Source: an uncultured Alphaproteobacteria bacterium (lineage in GTDB: Bacteria > Pseudomonadota > Alphaproteobacteria > RF32 > CAG-239). From it: DNA of 56,487 bases. Shown piece by piece: positions 1-7,856 of the stretch; the stretch's first letter is position 1, and every line of letters begins with the position of its first letter. The DNA lies in assembly GCA_910577205.1 (NCBI GenBank), contig CAJTMA010000013.1, positions 1 to 56,487 of the forward strand, given 5' to 3'. The position numbers and the translations under genes were made by a program. The notes beneath the pieces were generated by a model. That model saw only the letters and a list, made by a program, of their open reading frames with translations. It did no database searches and was not told the DNA's origin.

Positions 1-841
1 TAGAGCATTCCTCATATTCATAAACAATGCCCGGCTGCTTGTCAGCTTCGGCAATTGAACAGCGAAATGCGCAGGTGTTGCAGCTGTTGTAATATTTGAT
101 TCCGTCTTTGAGGCAATAGTCTGTCGGTCTTGCCGGCGAACCGCCTGAGCCAGAACAGGTCAGGTTATATCCGGCCTTACATTCGCAAGCAGTATATTTG
201 GTTGTTCCGTTTTTGGTACAGCCTGTGCCTTTGCCTTGCATATTTTGTCCTGTACAGGTTTCACTGTAACTTGCCGGGCAAATGCATTCTGAATAACGTT
301 TAACACCGTTTACGGTGCAGGAAGAACCGCTGCCTGTTGCGACAACTTGCGGTGAGGTACAACTGGTGACGGGATACATTGTTGTGTTGCAGTCACAATC
401 TTTGTATTTGCCGCCGCATGACGCGCTGGTCGTATTTAATAATGAGCAGTTTGATGCGGTGTATTTATATTCTGAACCACAGCAGGTTTTATAATAAGAT
501 GAGTTATACGGGCAGGCGTTTATTAATGTTCCGCCCGGGCAAGATGTCACAGTATAACCAAGCTTCTTGCATTGTTCTGCTGAGATATCCGGAAATTCCG
601 GTGATCCAAAGTTGAGTCCGTTTTCCTTGGTTAAAAAATGCACAGCCGCTAATTTGGGGAAATGGGAAAGGGAAGCAGGCTGCTCTAAAAACAGACCAGC
701 CTGAGGTATTGATTCAAAGGCTTGGTATGTGTCTATGAGAGAGGAGCCAGAAAAAGAATTAGAATATAAAAAAGCGCCTGCGTCAGACGATATAAAAATA
801 ACTGACAGCAGTGCACAGCAAGATACGCCGATACTTTTCAT
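1..841 (-). CDS. Cysteine-rich secreted protein, 3' end outside window
   Basis: An open minus-strand frame runs from an ATG at 841 off the left edge (280 codons visible, no stop). It begins with a signal peptide (MKSIGVSCCALLSVIFIS, then a DAGA-type cleavage region), so export is likely. From about residue 90 it is rich in Cys, Gly, Thr and Tyr, with repeated units of the style C-x-C-x4-Y-x2-C-x-G and K-x-G-x3-Y-x2-C-x-C, resembling small disulfide-knotted or EGF-like surface modules. I recognise no enzyme motif. It has the same promoter and 40-base leader as the DUF1566 genes at 5973, 15638 and 46027, which suggests common regulation. Function unknown; probably surface-exposed. Confidence 0.75.
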   Translation of the reverse strand, partial: MKSIGVSCCALLSVIFISSDAGAFLYSNSFSGSSLIDTYQAFESIPQAGLFLEQPASLSHFPKLAAVHFLTKENGLNFGSPEFPDISAEQCKKLGYTVTSCPGGTLINACPYNSSYYKTCCGSEYKYTASNCSLLNTTSASCGGKYKDCDCNTTMYPVTSCTSPQVVATGSGSSCTVNGVKRYSECICPASYSETCTGQNMQGKGTGCTKNGTTKYTACECKAGYNLTCSGSGGSPARPTDYCLKDGIKYYNSCNTCAFRCSIAEADKQPGIVYEYEECS

Positions 842-910
842 GATACACCTCGTAGATATAACTGAATCAAAACCTATAGTTATATTAACATAACTTGCTT
901 TATGTGTCAA
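842..910 (-). promoter_or_regulatory. Shared surface-protein promoter and leader, copy D
   Basis: On the minus strand TTGACA (905-910) is followed after exactly 17 bases by TAATAT (882-887), then 40 bases to the ATG at 841. The leader contains GGTTTTGATT and TATCTACGAGGTGTATC, nearly the same as the leaders at 5933-5972, 15639-15678 and 46028-46067. The ACGAGGTGT segment supplies the ribosome-binding site. Similarity extends upstream through a TTAGCCTAAAAA block near 930-945. Confidence 0.8.
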
Positions 911-1000
911 ACACTAATGAGGCTCGGCTTTTTTTTAGGCTAAAAGCCATAGTCCTTAATAGCTAGGAGAGAGTTTAATATTCACAATTACAAAAATAAC

Positions 1001-1028
1001 TTGAAAAAAATTGAGTTAGTGATAAATT
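1001..1028 (+). promoter_or_regulatory. Probable gapA promoter
   Basis: TTGAAA (1001-1006) and TAAATT (1023-1028) are separated by 16 bases and lie about 70 bases upstream of gapA. The boxes match the sigma-70 consensus only partly, so this is a reasonable candidate rather than a certain site. Confidence 0.4.
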
Positions 1029-1099
1029 AGGCGCGAATTAAATAACTCAAACGGTGCAGAATTCTCTGCATCACCATATAACAAAGGAAGGATACTAAT

Positions 1100-2107
1100 A
1101 TGACAATTCGCGTCGGTATTAACGGATTTGGCCGTATCGGCCGTTTGGTTTTCCGTGCTGCACAGGAAAGAAACGATATTGAAATCGTCGGCATCAATGA
1201 CCTGATTGATGTTGAATACATGGCATATATGCTGCGTTATGACACCATGCACGGCCAGTTCACCGGTTCTATCGAAGTTAAAGACGGCAAGCTGGTTGTC
1301 AATGGCAAAGCTATCCGCGTTACCGCTGAAAAGAACCCTGCAGACCTGAAATGGAATGAAGTCGGCGCTGATTATGTTGTTGAATCCACAGGTTTGTTCC
1401 TGACAAAAGAAAAAGCTCAGGGCCACATTGACGCTGGTGCGAAATATGTTGTTATGTCTGCACCGTCTAAAGATGACACTCCGATGTTTGTCTGCGGTGT
1501 TAACACCGATTCTTATGTTAAAGGAACACAGTTTGTTTCTAATGCTTCCTGCACCACTAACTGCTTGGCTCCGATTGCTAAAGTTTTGAATGATGTTTTC
1601 GGCATTGAAGATGGTTTGATGACAACTGTTCACTCCACCACTGCTACTCAGAAAACTGTTGACGGCCCGTCTGTTAAAGACTGGAGAGGCGGTCGTGCTG
1701 CTGCTGGCAACATCATCCCGTCTTCTACCGGTGCTGCCAAAGCTGTTGGTAAAGTTATTCCGTCTTTGAACGGCAAACTGACAGGTATGTCTTTCCGCGT
1801 TCCGACTTTGGACGTTTCTGTTGTTGACCTGACTGTCAACCTGAAAAAAGCTGCTTCTTATGAAGACATTTGCGCTGCAATGAAAAAAGCTTCTGAAGGC
1901 GAATTGAAAGGTATTTTGGGTTACACTGAAGATGATGTTGTATCTTCTGATTTCTTGGGTGATGCCCGCACTTCTATCTTTGATGCCAAAGCTGGTATTC
2001 AGCTGACTCCGACTTTTGTTAAAGTTGTTAGCTGGTATGACAACGAATGGGGTTATTCTAACAAGGTTCTCGACCTCGTTGCCCACATGGCTAAAGTTAA
2101 CGGCTAA
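1100..2107 (+). CDS. gapA: Glyceraldehyde-3-phosphate dehydrogenase, type I
   Basis: This 335-residue protein catalyses the NAD-dependent, phosphorylating oxidation of glyceraldehyde 3-phosphate to 1,3-bisphosphoglycerate in glycolysis (reversible in gluconeogenesis). The N-terminal Rossmann motif GFGRIGR is at residues 9-15. The catalytic Cys is residue 151 in SNASCTTNC, and the C-terminal signature WYDNEWGYS is present. Asp34 after the second beta strand suggests NAD rather than NADP preference. A strong AAGGAAGGA ribosome site precedes the ATG. It lies immediately upstream of pgk, the next enzyme of the pathway, with a hairpin between them. Length is normal for the family. Confidence 0.98.
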   Translation: MTIRVGINGFGRIGRLVFRAAQERNDIEIVGINDLIDVEYMAYMLRYDTMHGQFTGSIEVKDGKLVVNGKAIRVTAEKNPADLKWNEVGADYVVESTGLFLTKEKAQGHIDAGAKYVVMSAPSKDDTPMFVCGVNTDSYVKGTQFVSNASCTTNCLAPIAKVLNDVFGIEDGLMTTVHSTTATQKTVDGPSVKDWRGGRAAAGNIIPSSTGAAKAVGKVIPSLNGKLTGMSFRVPTLDVSVVDLTVNLKKAASYEDICAAMKKASEGELKGILGYTEDDVVSSDFLGDARTSIFDAKAGIQLTPTFVKVVSWYDNEWGYSNKVLDLVAHMAKVNG

Positions 2108-2114
2108 TTTAAAT

Positions 2115-2154
2115 AAAACAAACCCTCTTGGTTGTCAAGGGGGTTTTGTTTTTT
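2115..2154 (+). terminator. Hairpin between gapA and pgk
   Basis: An imperfect stem (ACCCTCTTG against CAAGGGGGT, extended by A/T pairs) is followed by a T-run. It sits in the 62-base gap between gapA and pgk. It may attenuate read-through or protect the 3' end of the gapA message rather than fully separate the genes. Confidence 0.75.
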
Positions 2155-2169
2155 GTAAAGGAAAAATAA

Positions 2170-3378
2170 ATGGAATATAAAACAATTAAAGACTTGGGTG
2201 ATTTGAACGGTAAAGTTGTTATGCTCCGCGCAGACCTGAACGTTCCTATGGATGAAAATTTTCATGTCACCAATACCGCTCGTATTGACCGTACTGTTCC
2301 GACCATCAAAACTCTGATGGATAAAGGCGCTAAAGTTGTTGTTATCTCTCACTTCGGCCGCCCGGAAGGCAAAGGCGATATGAAAAATTCATTGAGCCAT
2401 GTTGCGCCGGAATTAGAAAAAGCTCTTGGCCACAAAGTTGTTTTTGTTGACGATTGCATTGGTCCGAAAGTTGAAGAAGCCATTAAAGCGATGAATGCCA
2501 ATGAAGTGCTTCTGCTTGAAAATCTGCGTTTTTATAATGAAGAGAAAAAAGGCGATGAAAAGTTTGCTGAAGAATTGGTTAAACCGGCAGACCTCTATGT
2601 ATCTGACGCTTTCTCAACAGCTCACCGTGCCCATGCTTCTATGGTTGCCGCTGCTAAATTGCGCCCGGCTGCTATGGGATTGCTGATGGAAGAAGAAGTT
2701 AACGCTCTGACCAATGGTTTGAATGACCCGAAACGTCCGTTGATGGCTGTTGTCGGCGGTTCTAAAGTTTCTACCAAACTTGACTTGCTCAACAACTTGG
2801 TTAAAAAAGTTGATATGCTGGTTATTTCCGGCGGTATGGCTCATACATTTATGAAAGCCAGCGGAATTAATACCGTTAATGAAGCCAATTCTTTGGTTCA
2901 GATGGATATGATTGATACAGCTAAGGAAATTATGAAAACCGCAAAAGAAAACAATTGCGAAATCATTTTGCCGAAAGATGTTGTTGTATCCAAAGAATTC
3001 AAAGCCAATGCCGAACACCAAACCGTTGATTTGGAACATATTCCGGCTGAGGGTTGGAGCTTGATGGATGTCGGCGCTAAAACCATTGAAGCAATCAACA
3101 AAAAGCTTGAAGAATGCAAGACTTTGGTTTGGAATGGTCCGCTCGGCGTATTTGAATTGGTGCCGTTTGACAATGCGACCAACAAAGTTGCTCAGCGCGC
3201 GGCAGTTTTGACTGGCGAAGGACGCCTGATGACTGTTGCTGGTGGCGGTGATACGGTTTCTGCTTTGGAAAACGCTGGTGTTGCCAACAAATTTTCTTAT
3301 ATTTCAACCGCTGGCGGTGCATTCCTCGAGTGGATGGAAGGCAAAGAACTCCCGGGCGTGGTTGTTTTGAAAAAATAA
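2170..3378 (+). CDS. pgk: Phosphoglycerate kinase
   Basis: This 402-residue monomeric kinase transfers phosphate from 1,3-bisphosphoglycerate to ADP, the first ATP-forming step of glycolysis. The substrate-binding RADLNVPMD segment is near the N terminus with HFGRPEG near residue 60. The hinge and nucleotide domain show GGSKVSTK, WNGPLGVFE and GGGDTVSA, then STAGGAFLEW close to the C terminus, all in the expected order. AAAGGA lies just upstream of the ATG. It follows gapA in the usual pathway order. Confidence 0.98.
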   Translation: MEYKTIKDLGDLNGKVVMLRADLNVPMDENFHVTNTARIDRTVPTIKTLMDKGAKVVVISHFGRPEGKGDMKNSLSHVAPELEKALGHKVVFVDDCIGPKVEEAIKAMNANEVLLLENLRFYNEEKKGDEKFAEELVKPADLYVSDAFSTAHRAHASMVAAAKLRPAAMGLLMEEEVNALTNGLNDPKRPLMAVVGGSKVSTKLDLLNNLVKKVDMLVISGGMAHTFMKASGINTVNEANSLVQMDMIDTAKEIMKTAKENNCEIILPKDVVVSKEFKANAEHQTVDLEHIPAEGWSLMDVGAKTIEAINKKLEECKTLVWNGPLGVFELVPFDNATNKVAQRAAVLTGEGRLMTVAGGGDTVSALENAGVANKFSYISTAGGAFLEWMEGKELPGVVVLKK

Positions 3379-3397
3379 TCTGTCCGCAAAAAAAAGC

Positions 3398-3426
3398 AAA
3401 GCCCCGTCGTTTGGCGGGGCTTTATT
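3398..3426 (+). terminator. Terminator after pgk
   Basis: AAAGCCCCG and CGGGGCTTT form a GC-rich 9-bp stem around a short loop and run into TTTATTT, a good Rho-independent terminator 20 bases after the pgk stop. Confidence 0.9.
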
Positions 3427-3552
3427 TGTCTAAAAATATAAAATGATAAGCGTTTTAATAAAATTTTAATACAATTTTTGTCAAAATAGGTTTGCCTTTT
3501 TATCAGAATATGATAGTATAAAGTAATAAATTTATAGCTGAGGATTGGAACG

Positions 3553-5757
3553 ATGGCTGACAGAAGTATTTTATTTACTGATTTTAATGCCCCGGATGCA
3601 GAAAAACCGGGAGAGTTTCAAAGTTCTTATAATCCCAGAAAAATAGAGCAAGCTCTGGAGCGCAGCGTTAAAGATATCCAACGCAAGCTGAGCAATGCCC
3701 GTCAAGAATTTGAAGAGCTGAAAACAGTTCAAAACGACCGGTTTGAATCAAATAAGGAGTTGACCGAACTATTATCGGCAAATCCGGCAGATTACTTTGA
3801 TGCCATAGCCCCTGATTTGCAAAAGAACAATTCTGACGAATATAATCGCTTGAAAGATTTGCTGGCGCGTAACGTTGCGGAATTTCAAAAAGAGGGCATG
3901 GCTAAGCTGAGCCAAGAAAAGAAAGACATTAGGCTCAAGCTGATTGAAGGGCAGGCTAATTATCAAAAAACGTCGGATGCTCTGGGGAAAAGCCGTGATG
4001 CAGCTCAGACACAACAAGATTACTATGAACGTAATCCGGAATTATATGCCAAGTTATATTCCATCCAGCAAAATGCCAAAGCGACGGACAGCGGTAAGAA
4101 AGAAGATGGAATTTCCAGTATGATTATCCAGTCAGAAAAAGGGGAACTCGGTCTGGCTGTGCAAAAGCAAATGGATGGCGCGCCGTTTTTCTTTGCGATT
4201 CGCGATGGTAAAATAACCTTTCCCGATAAACCGATTTCAGAAGAACAGATGAAAGCGCTGTTAGATTTTCTGTATGTCCGCGGTATTAAAAATTTTGAAT
4301 TGCCGCCGACTTTGGATCAGGGAATTAAAGATAGCTTTGAAAAGGCACAAGCCGCCCGCGCGGAAGAAGCCAACAAGAAATCTCAGGAAAATGATAAAAA
4401 TCGTCCTTATGAACAGCAACAACAAGAGCCAGCGCCGCAAAATGTCATTGGTGGAGAAGAATTGCCTGAAATCATTTCTAATCCCGGTGATCAGCACTGG
4501 CTTGAAAATTCTGATGAGTTAAAGCCCAAAAAAGCTAAAGACAGCGACAAGAAGAAAGAGGGCTTTGGAAAAGCCATGGATGAAATGGAAACATGGTTGG
4601 AGAAATCAAAAGGCAAGCAGAAAAACCGCAGTTATTTCCGCCATGAAAAAGCTTCCAGACTCCGTGACTTTGTAACTCTGTCAGACTGGACTGTTTTCAG
4701 CGTATACCCCAGCCACAATCCGGATAACTATAAAATGGACGGTAAACGTGATAAAAACGGTAATGTAAATGAAACTTATTCCTACCGTATTATGATTAAG
4801 CCTGATGGAAAGGGTGGCATTCATGTCGGCTATGCAATGCCCAAAGGCGGTAAAGTAACCGATGATGTGGCGGATAAAGTGATTGCTCTGCAAAAAAGCC
4901 AAGGGAACAAATATATGCGTTTCCCTAAAGGTTTAAGTGATGATGATACCGGTGTTTTCCGTATGGCTTGTGCGCGAGCCGGTGTCATTCCCCGGGGGAT
5001 TGGTATCAATGAACATCATGCGAAGAAGATGATTGATGCTGCCAGCGGGACTTTGAGCGATAAAGATTTAGTTGAATTCAAATATCGTCTGGCTGTCCAG
5101 ATGGAAATCAATATGGGGGCAGATACCAAAGGCCGTCAGGCTAATAAAGTCGCCGAATTGAAAGGCGAATATTTCTTCAAACCGTTCAAAGATAATTTTG
5201 ATGATGTTTTGAAACCGGGGCTGCAAGATGCGATTAACGGCAAAGAAGCCGACAAGGTTATCGGCGCTTCTCGGGCAATTCAGGAAATCTATGGGCTTTA
5301 TGAAAGGGCAAATCAGGGAACAATGGGCGATTTGCTTGGGCTGATGAAACCGGAAGACCAGAAAGCCTTCTTGGATTCATTGCATAAAGCGGGTGTAACG
5401 TTTGATGCGGAAACCGGTGTGCGTGAAATGCCTAAAGAATATATGAGCAAAATGTTTAGCGTAATGTCTGCTCGCCATAGTTCTGAAGCTAAAAAAGAAA
5501 TGGATGAGGAGTTTGTCCGCCGCCGTGAAGTTGACCCGGATACCAAGAGCTATGATGTTACCAAAGATATGGTTGCTGATGAAACGGCTAAATTGCGTCA
5601 GATGGGTGAAAATCTTGAAAAAGACCATTATGTTCCGGGATTGCGTGTTCCTTATCTGGGCTCGCCGCGGCATGATTATCCTAATGACAATAGCCATAAA
5701 AAAACACAGGCGAATAACAATAATAATTTCAACCATGCTAAGCGCGACGGTCGTTAA
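3553..5757 (+). CDS. Large cytoplasmic protein of unknown function
   Basis: I do not recognise this 734-residue protein. There is no signal peptide or membrane segment. Residues 25-150 are highly charged and probably coiled coil. Two stretches look like diverged copies of one module: residues 225-262 (SEEQMKALLDFL then RGIKNFELP) and residues 435-495 (DKVIALQKSQG then YMRFPKGL and a following ACARAGVIP segment). The pattern 'helix, xxG, short strand ending in P/G, helix' faintly recalls domains attached to large polyvalent or mobilisation proteins, but the match is weak. Residues 263-350 are low-complexity, rich in Q, N, K and E. The C terminus is Asn-rich. It stands alone between the pgk terminator and its own terminator. 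Confidence 0.8.
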   Translation: MADRSILFTDFNAPDAEKPGEFQSSYNPRKIEQALERSVKDIQRKLSNARQEFEELKTVQNDRFESNKELTELLSANPADYFDAIAPDLQKNNSDEYNRLKDLLARNVAEFQKEGMAKLSQEKKDIRLKLIEGQANYQKTSDALGKSRDAAQTQQDYYERNPELYAKLYSIQQNAKATDSGKKEDGISSMIIQSEKGELGLAVQKQMDGAPFFFAIRDGKITFPDKPISEEQMKALLDFLYVRGIKNFELPPTLDQGIKDSFEKAQAARAEEANKKSQENDKNRPYEQQQQEPAPQNVIGGEELPEIISNPGDQHWLENSDELKPKKAKDSDKKKEGFGKAMDEMETWLEKSKGKQKNRSYFRHEKASRLRDFVTLSDWTVFSVYPSHNPDNYKMDGKRDKNGNVNETYSYRIMIKPDGKGGIHVGYAMPKGGKVTDDVADKVIALQKSQGNKYMRFPKGLSDDDTGVFRMACARAGVIPRGIGINEHHAKKMIDAASGTLSDKDLVEFKYRLAVQMEINMGADTKGRQANKVAELKGEYFFKPFKDNFDDVLKPGLQDAINGKEADKVIGASRAIQEIYGLYERANQGTMGDLLGLMKPEDQKAFLDSLHKAGVTFDAETGVREMPKEYMSKMFSVMSARHSSEAKKEMDEEFVRRREVDPDTKSYDVTKDMVADETAKLRQMGENLEKDHYVPGLRVPYLGSPRHDYPNDNSHKKTQANNNNNFNHAKRDGR

Positions 5758-5763
5758 TTCCCT

Positions 5764-5792
5764 AAAGCCATCTTTAAGAAGATGGCTTTTTT
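5764..5792 (+). terminator. Terminator after the 734-residue protein gene
   Basis: AAAGCCATCTT and AAGATGGCTTT form a perfect 11-bp stem with a 4-base loop followed by a T-run, starting 7 bases after the stop codon. Confidence 0.93.
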
Positions 5793-5847
5793 GTTGCGGG
5801 TAATATGGATTTACCGCAACCTTGCATCCGTGTGATGCGAGCGGCGA

Positions 5848-5972
5848 TTAGAAAATACTGTCTACTTCCATTAGCCAAAAATAAACCCGACGCCCATAAT
5901 ACCTTTACAAATGTCTGACAGTGTGATATTCTGAAGTCAGGTTTTGATTTAGTAATATCTACGAGGTGTGCC
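5848..5972 (+). promoter_or_regulatory. Shared surface-protein promoter and leader, copy A
   Basis: TTTACA (5904-5909), 17 bases, TATTCT (5927-5932), then 40 bases to the ATG at 5973. The leader has GGTTTTGATTTAGTAATATC and ACGAGGTGTGCC. Upstream, 5848-5900 carries the block CTACTTCCATTAGCC plus a run of As, also found at copies B, C and E. An activator site or UP element there is my inference. Confidence 0.85.
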
Positions 5973-6779
5973 ATGAAAATGTCCCTGTGTGTTTCTGTCT
6001 TTTGTTGTGCAACGTCCTATTCTCTTATGGCTCAAGCAGTTTGCACGCCTGCGCCGGATTGTGCGGAATTGGGATTTACCATGGATGCCTCAAAATGCTC
6101 CGGCGCTGCTCTTAAATGCCCTTGGGACTTATCTAAAGCTGCTTGCAAAGAAAAAGAAGCTCTTAAATCGCAACTCCCCATTCTTTATGGTGACGGAACT
6201 GTCAGTCAGGATATTATATCCGGCAAAACACCTATCGCTATTGTTTTTGATGAAGCGGCCAAACTGGCTGTCGCTTTAACAGATGTAAAGAAAGATGGTA
6301 CTGCGGGAAGTGAAATGATGAACTGGTCGTGCAGTTATTGTGATACATCGGGATTACAGAATTGCACTTATTCAGATATTTCATTTGATACAAGTTTAAC
6401 GCCGATTACTTGTGGAGTGGATGGCCGATTGAATACCAATGCAATATTGGCAAGTACTTGTAATGGTACAATTTATGCAGCCACAGCTACAAACAACTAC
6501 CAGCCGGCCGGCTGTACAAAAGACTTTTGTAAAAAAAGTAAGTGGTTTTTACCCAGCTTGAGTGATTTGCAGAATATTTACTTACAAAAAACGCAAGTCA
6601 ACGCCTCATTGACACTTTTGAAAGACTACAGAGCTGCGGCTGTAAAGAATGATTATTATTGGTCTTCTACCGAGAGTACTTATCTCTATGTATGGCTATT
6701 CAATATGAATGACGGTTACAGGAACTACCTCAATAAGCACAATAACTATTACTACGTCAGGCCGGTTCTTGCTTTTTAA
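5973..6779 (+). CDS. Secreted Lcl/DUF1566-type domain protein
   Basis: This 268-residue exported protein starts MKMSLCVSVFCCATSYSLM..., a signal peptide probably cleaved after AQA. A short Cys-rich segment (C-x3-PDC, then KCPWD) precedes one Lcl/DUF1566-type domain. Landmarks in order are ILYGDGT, a TPIAIVFDE-like strand, ALTDVKKDGTAGSE, WFLPSLSDLQNIY, YYWSSTE and a C-terminal YYVRPVLAF. The WFLPS...YWSSTE...VRPV signature belongs to C-type-lectin-like/FGE-like folds found on surface adhesins; no catalytic residues are evident. Close paralogues start at 15638 and 46027. Likely a secreted or surface binding protein; ligand unknown. Confidence 0.88.
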   Translation: MKMSLCVSVFCCATSYSLMAQAVCTPAPDCAELGFTMDASKCSGAALKCPWDLSKAACKEKEALKSQLPILYGDGTVSQDIISGKTPIAIVFDEAAKLAVALTDVKKDGTAGSEMMNWSCSYCDTSGLQNCTYSDISFDTSLTPITCGVDGRLNTNAILASTCNGTIYAATATNNYQPAGCTKDFCKKSKWFLPSLSDLQNIYLQKTQVNASLTLLKDYRAAAVKNDYYWSSTESTYLYVWLFNMNDGYRNYLNKHNNYYYVRPVLAF

Positions 6780-6797
6780 CAGCATTAAAGTGAAAGG

Positions 6798-7856
6798 TTA
6801 TTTCAGTCTTAAAGCAGAACGGATGGCTGTTTCCAAACAGCAGGGAGAATCTTTCACTGTCCAGTCGCCGCAAAGCTGTAAGTTTTCCCATCGGGTTTGC
6901 GCCGTTTGCGGACGCCTCGCATTATTTGGCTTATCCTGTTTAATGGTTGCCCTTTTATGCCGCAGAACTTTATAGTCCGGCATAAAAGCGGCTTCTCGTC
7001 CCCGAATGGCGCAGATTTCCTGCCAGACTTGCCTTGCCAGTTCATCATTTTCTAAAGCGATATTGTCCGCATTGCTGATAGTAACCGCCAACAGTCCTGG
7101 AGAGGTAAACAGCCATTGCGCCAGTCCGCCGCAAATTCCGAGCATTGTCTGCTGTTTGGGCAGTGTAATTTGCATACTGGTGTGAAAATAAATATTTATA
7201 ATACTGTGATAGTCAAAATCTTCAGCTTCAAAAATTTTGCAATAGCTATGGCTGTCCATAGCTGAAATAACTTTATCTTCGGGAAGAACTTCAACTTTTC
7301 TGCCGCCAAAATCCAGAGTGGTAATCCTCTTCGCTTCAGAGGTAAAACCTGTCAGCTTCCAGCCGTAACGAATATCTTTTATTTGCTTTGCCAGCGGACT
7401 GATAAGCAACTCATTCAAATTGCCGTGTGAAAATCCGGCTTTGAATTGCCGTGGCGTAAATGGAAATAATTGTCGTAAGACCTTAAGCCACTGCCGGAGA
7501 GAAACATCCTGAAACGAGGTGTTAAATATGGCTTCGGAAATTTCATTTTTGCAGGCAAATTTAGTGATGTGCATCGTCTTTGAGCAAAGATTATAAAACC
7601 GCACTTGATGAGCCGGAAAACCTTTTCCGCAGAGTTTAAGGCTATGGCGGTTTGCGCCGAGGATAACATGGGTAGCATTATCCAGTGCCATCTCCCAATC
7701 AGGCGCAATAAAAGAATAAGCCCGCCCGCCGGGGTGTGAGGCCGCTTCATAAACAATAATTTGGGCAGAGGGATATTTTTGCTGTAAATAAACTGCGGCG
7801 CTTAATCCGGCAATTCCGGCACCGATAATATGGTATGTCGGAACACCGTCAGACAT
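6798..7856 (-). CDS. hpnE: Hydroxysqualene dehydroxylase-like FAD amine oxidase
   Basis: This 352-residue flavoprotein has the N-terminal dinucleotide motif GAGIAGLSAA (residues 12-21), E35 at the end of the second strand and PGGRAYS. The C-terminal FAD signature is CGDWTVKDSPCCLETAIRSA. In the HpnCDE route HpnE reductively removes the hydroxyl of hydroxysqualene to give squalene. It is somewhat shorter than the roughly 400 residues I expect, but both FAD ends are present. Its ATG shares one base with the hpnD stop (TAATG), so it is the last gene of the operon. Assignment rests on the fold plus the hpnC/hpnD context; alone it would be a generic amine oxidase. Confidence 0.88.
   Translation of the reverse strand: MSDGVPTYHIIGAGIAGLSAAVYLQQKYPSAQIIVYEAASHPGGRAYSFIAPDWEMALDNATHVILGANRHSLKLCGKGFPAHQVRFYNLCSKTMHITKFACKNEISEAIFNTSFQDVSLRQWLKVLRQLFPFTPRQFKAGFSHGNLNELLISPLAKQIKDIRYGWKLTGFTSEAKRITTLDFGGRKVEVLPEDKVISAMDSHSYCKIFEAEDFDYHSIINIYFHTSMQITLPKQQTMLGICGGLAQWLFTSPGLLAVTISNADNIALENDELARQVWQEICAIRGREAAFMPDYKVLRHKRATIKQDKPNNARRPQTAQTRWENLQLCGDWTVKDSPCCLETAIRSALRLK

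Noticed and set aside
1016..2086. Long open frame antisense to gapA
   Set aside because: It mirrors gapA codon usage, has no ribosome site or family resemblance, while gapA is certain.
5973..6779. Active diversity-generating retroelement target
   Set aside because: No reverse transcriptase or template in the window, and paralogous 3' ends differ at silent, non-adenine positions. Kept only as a question in the findings.
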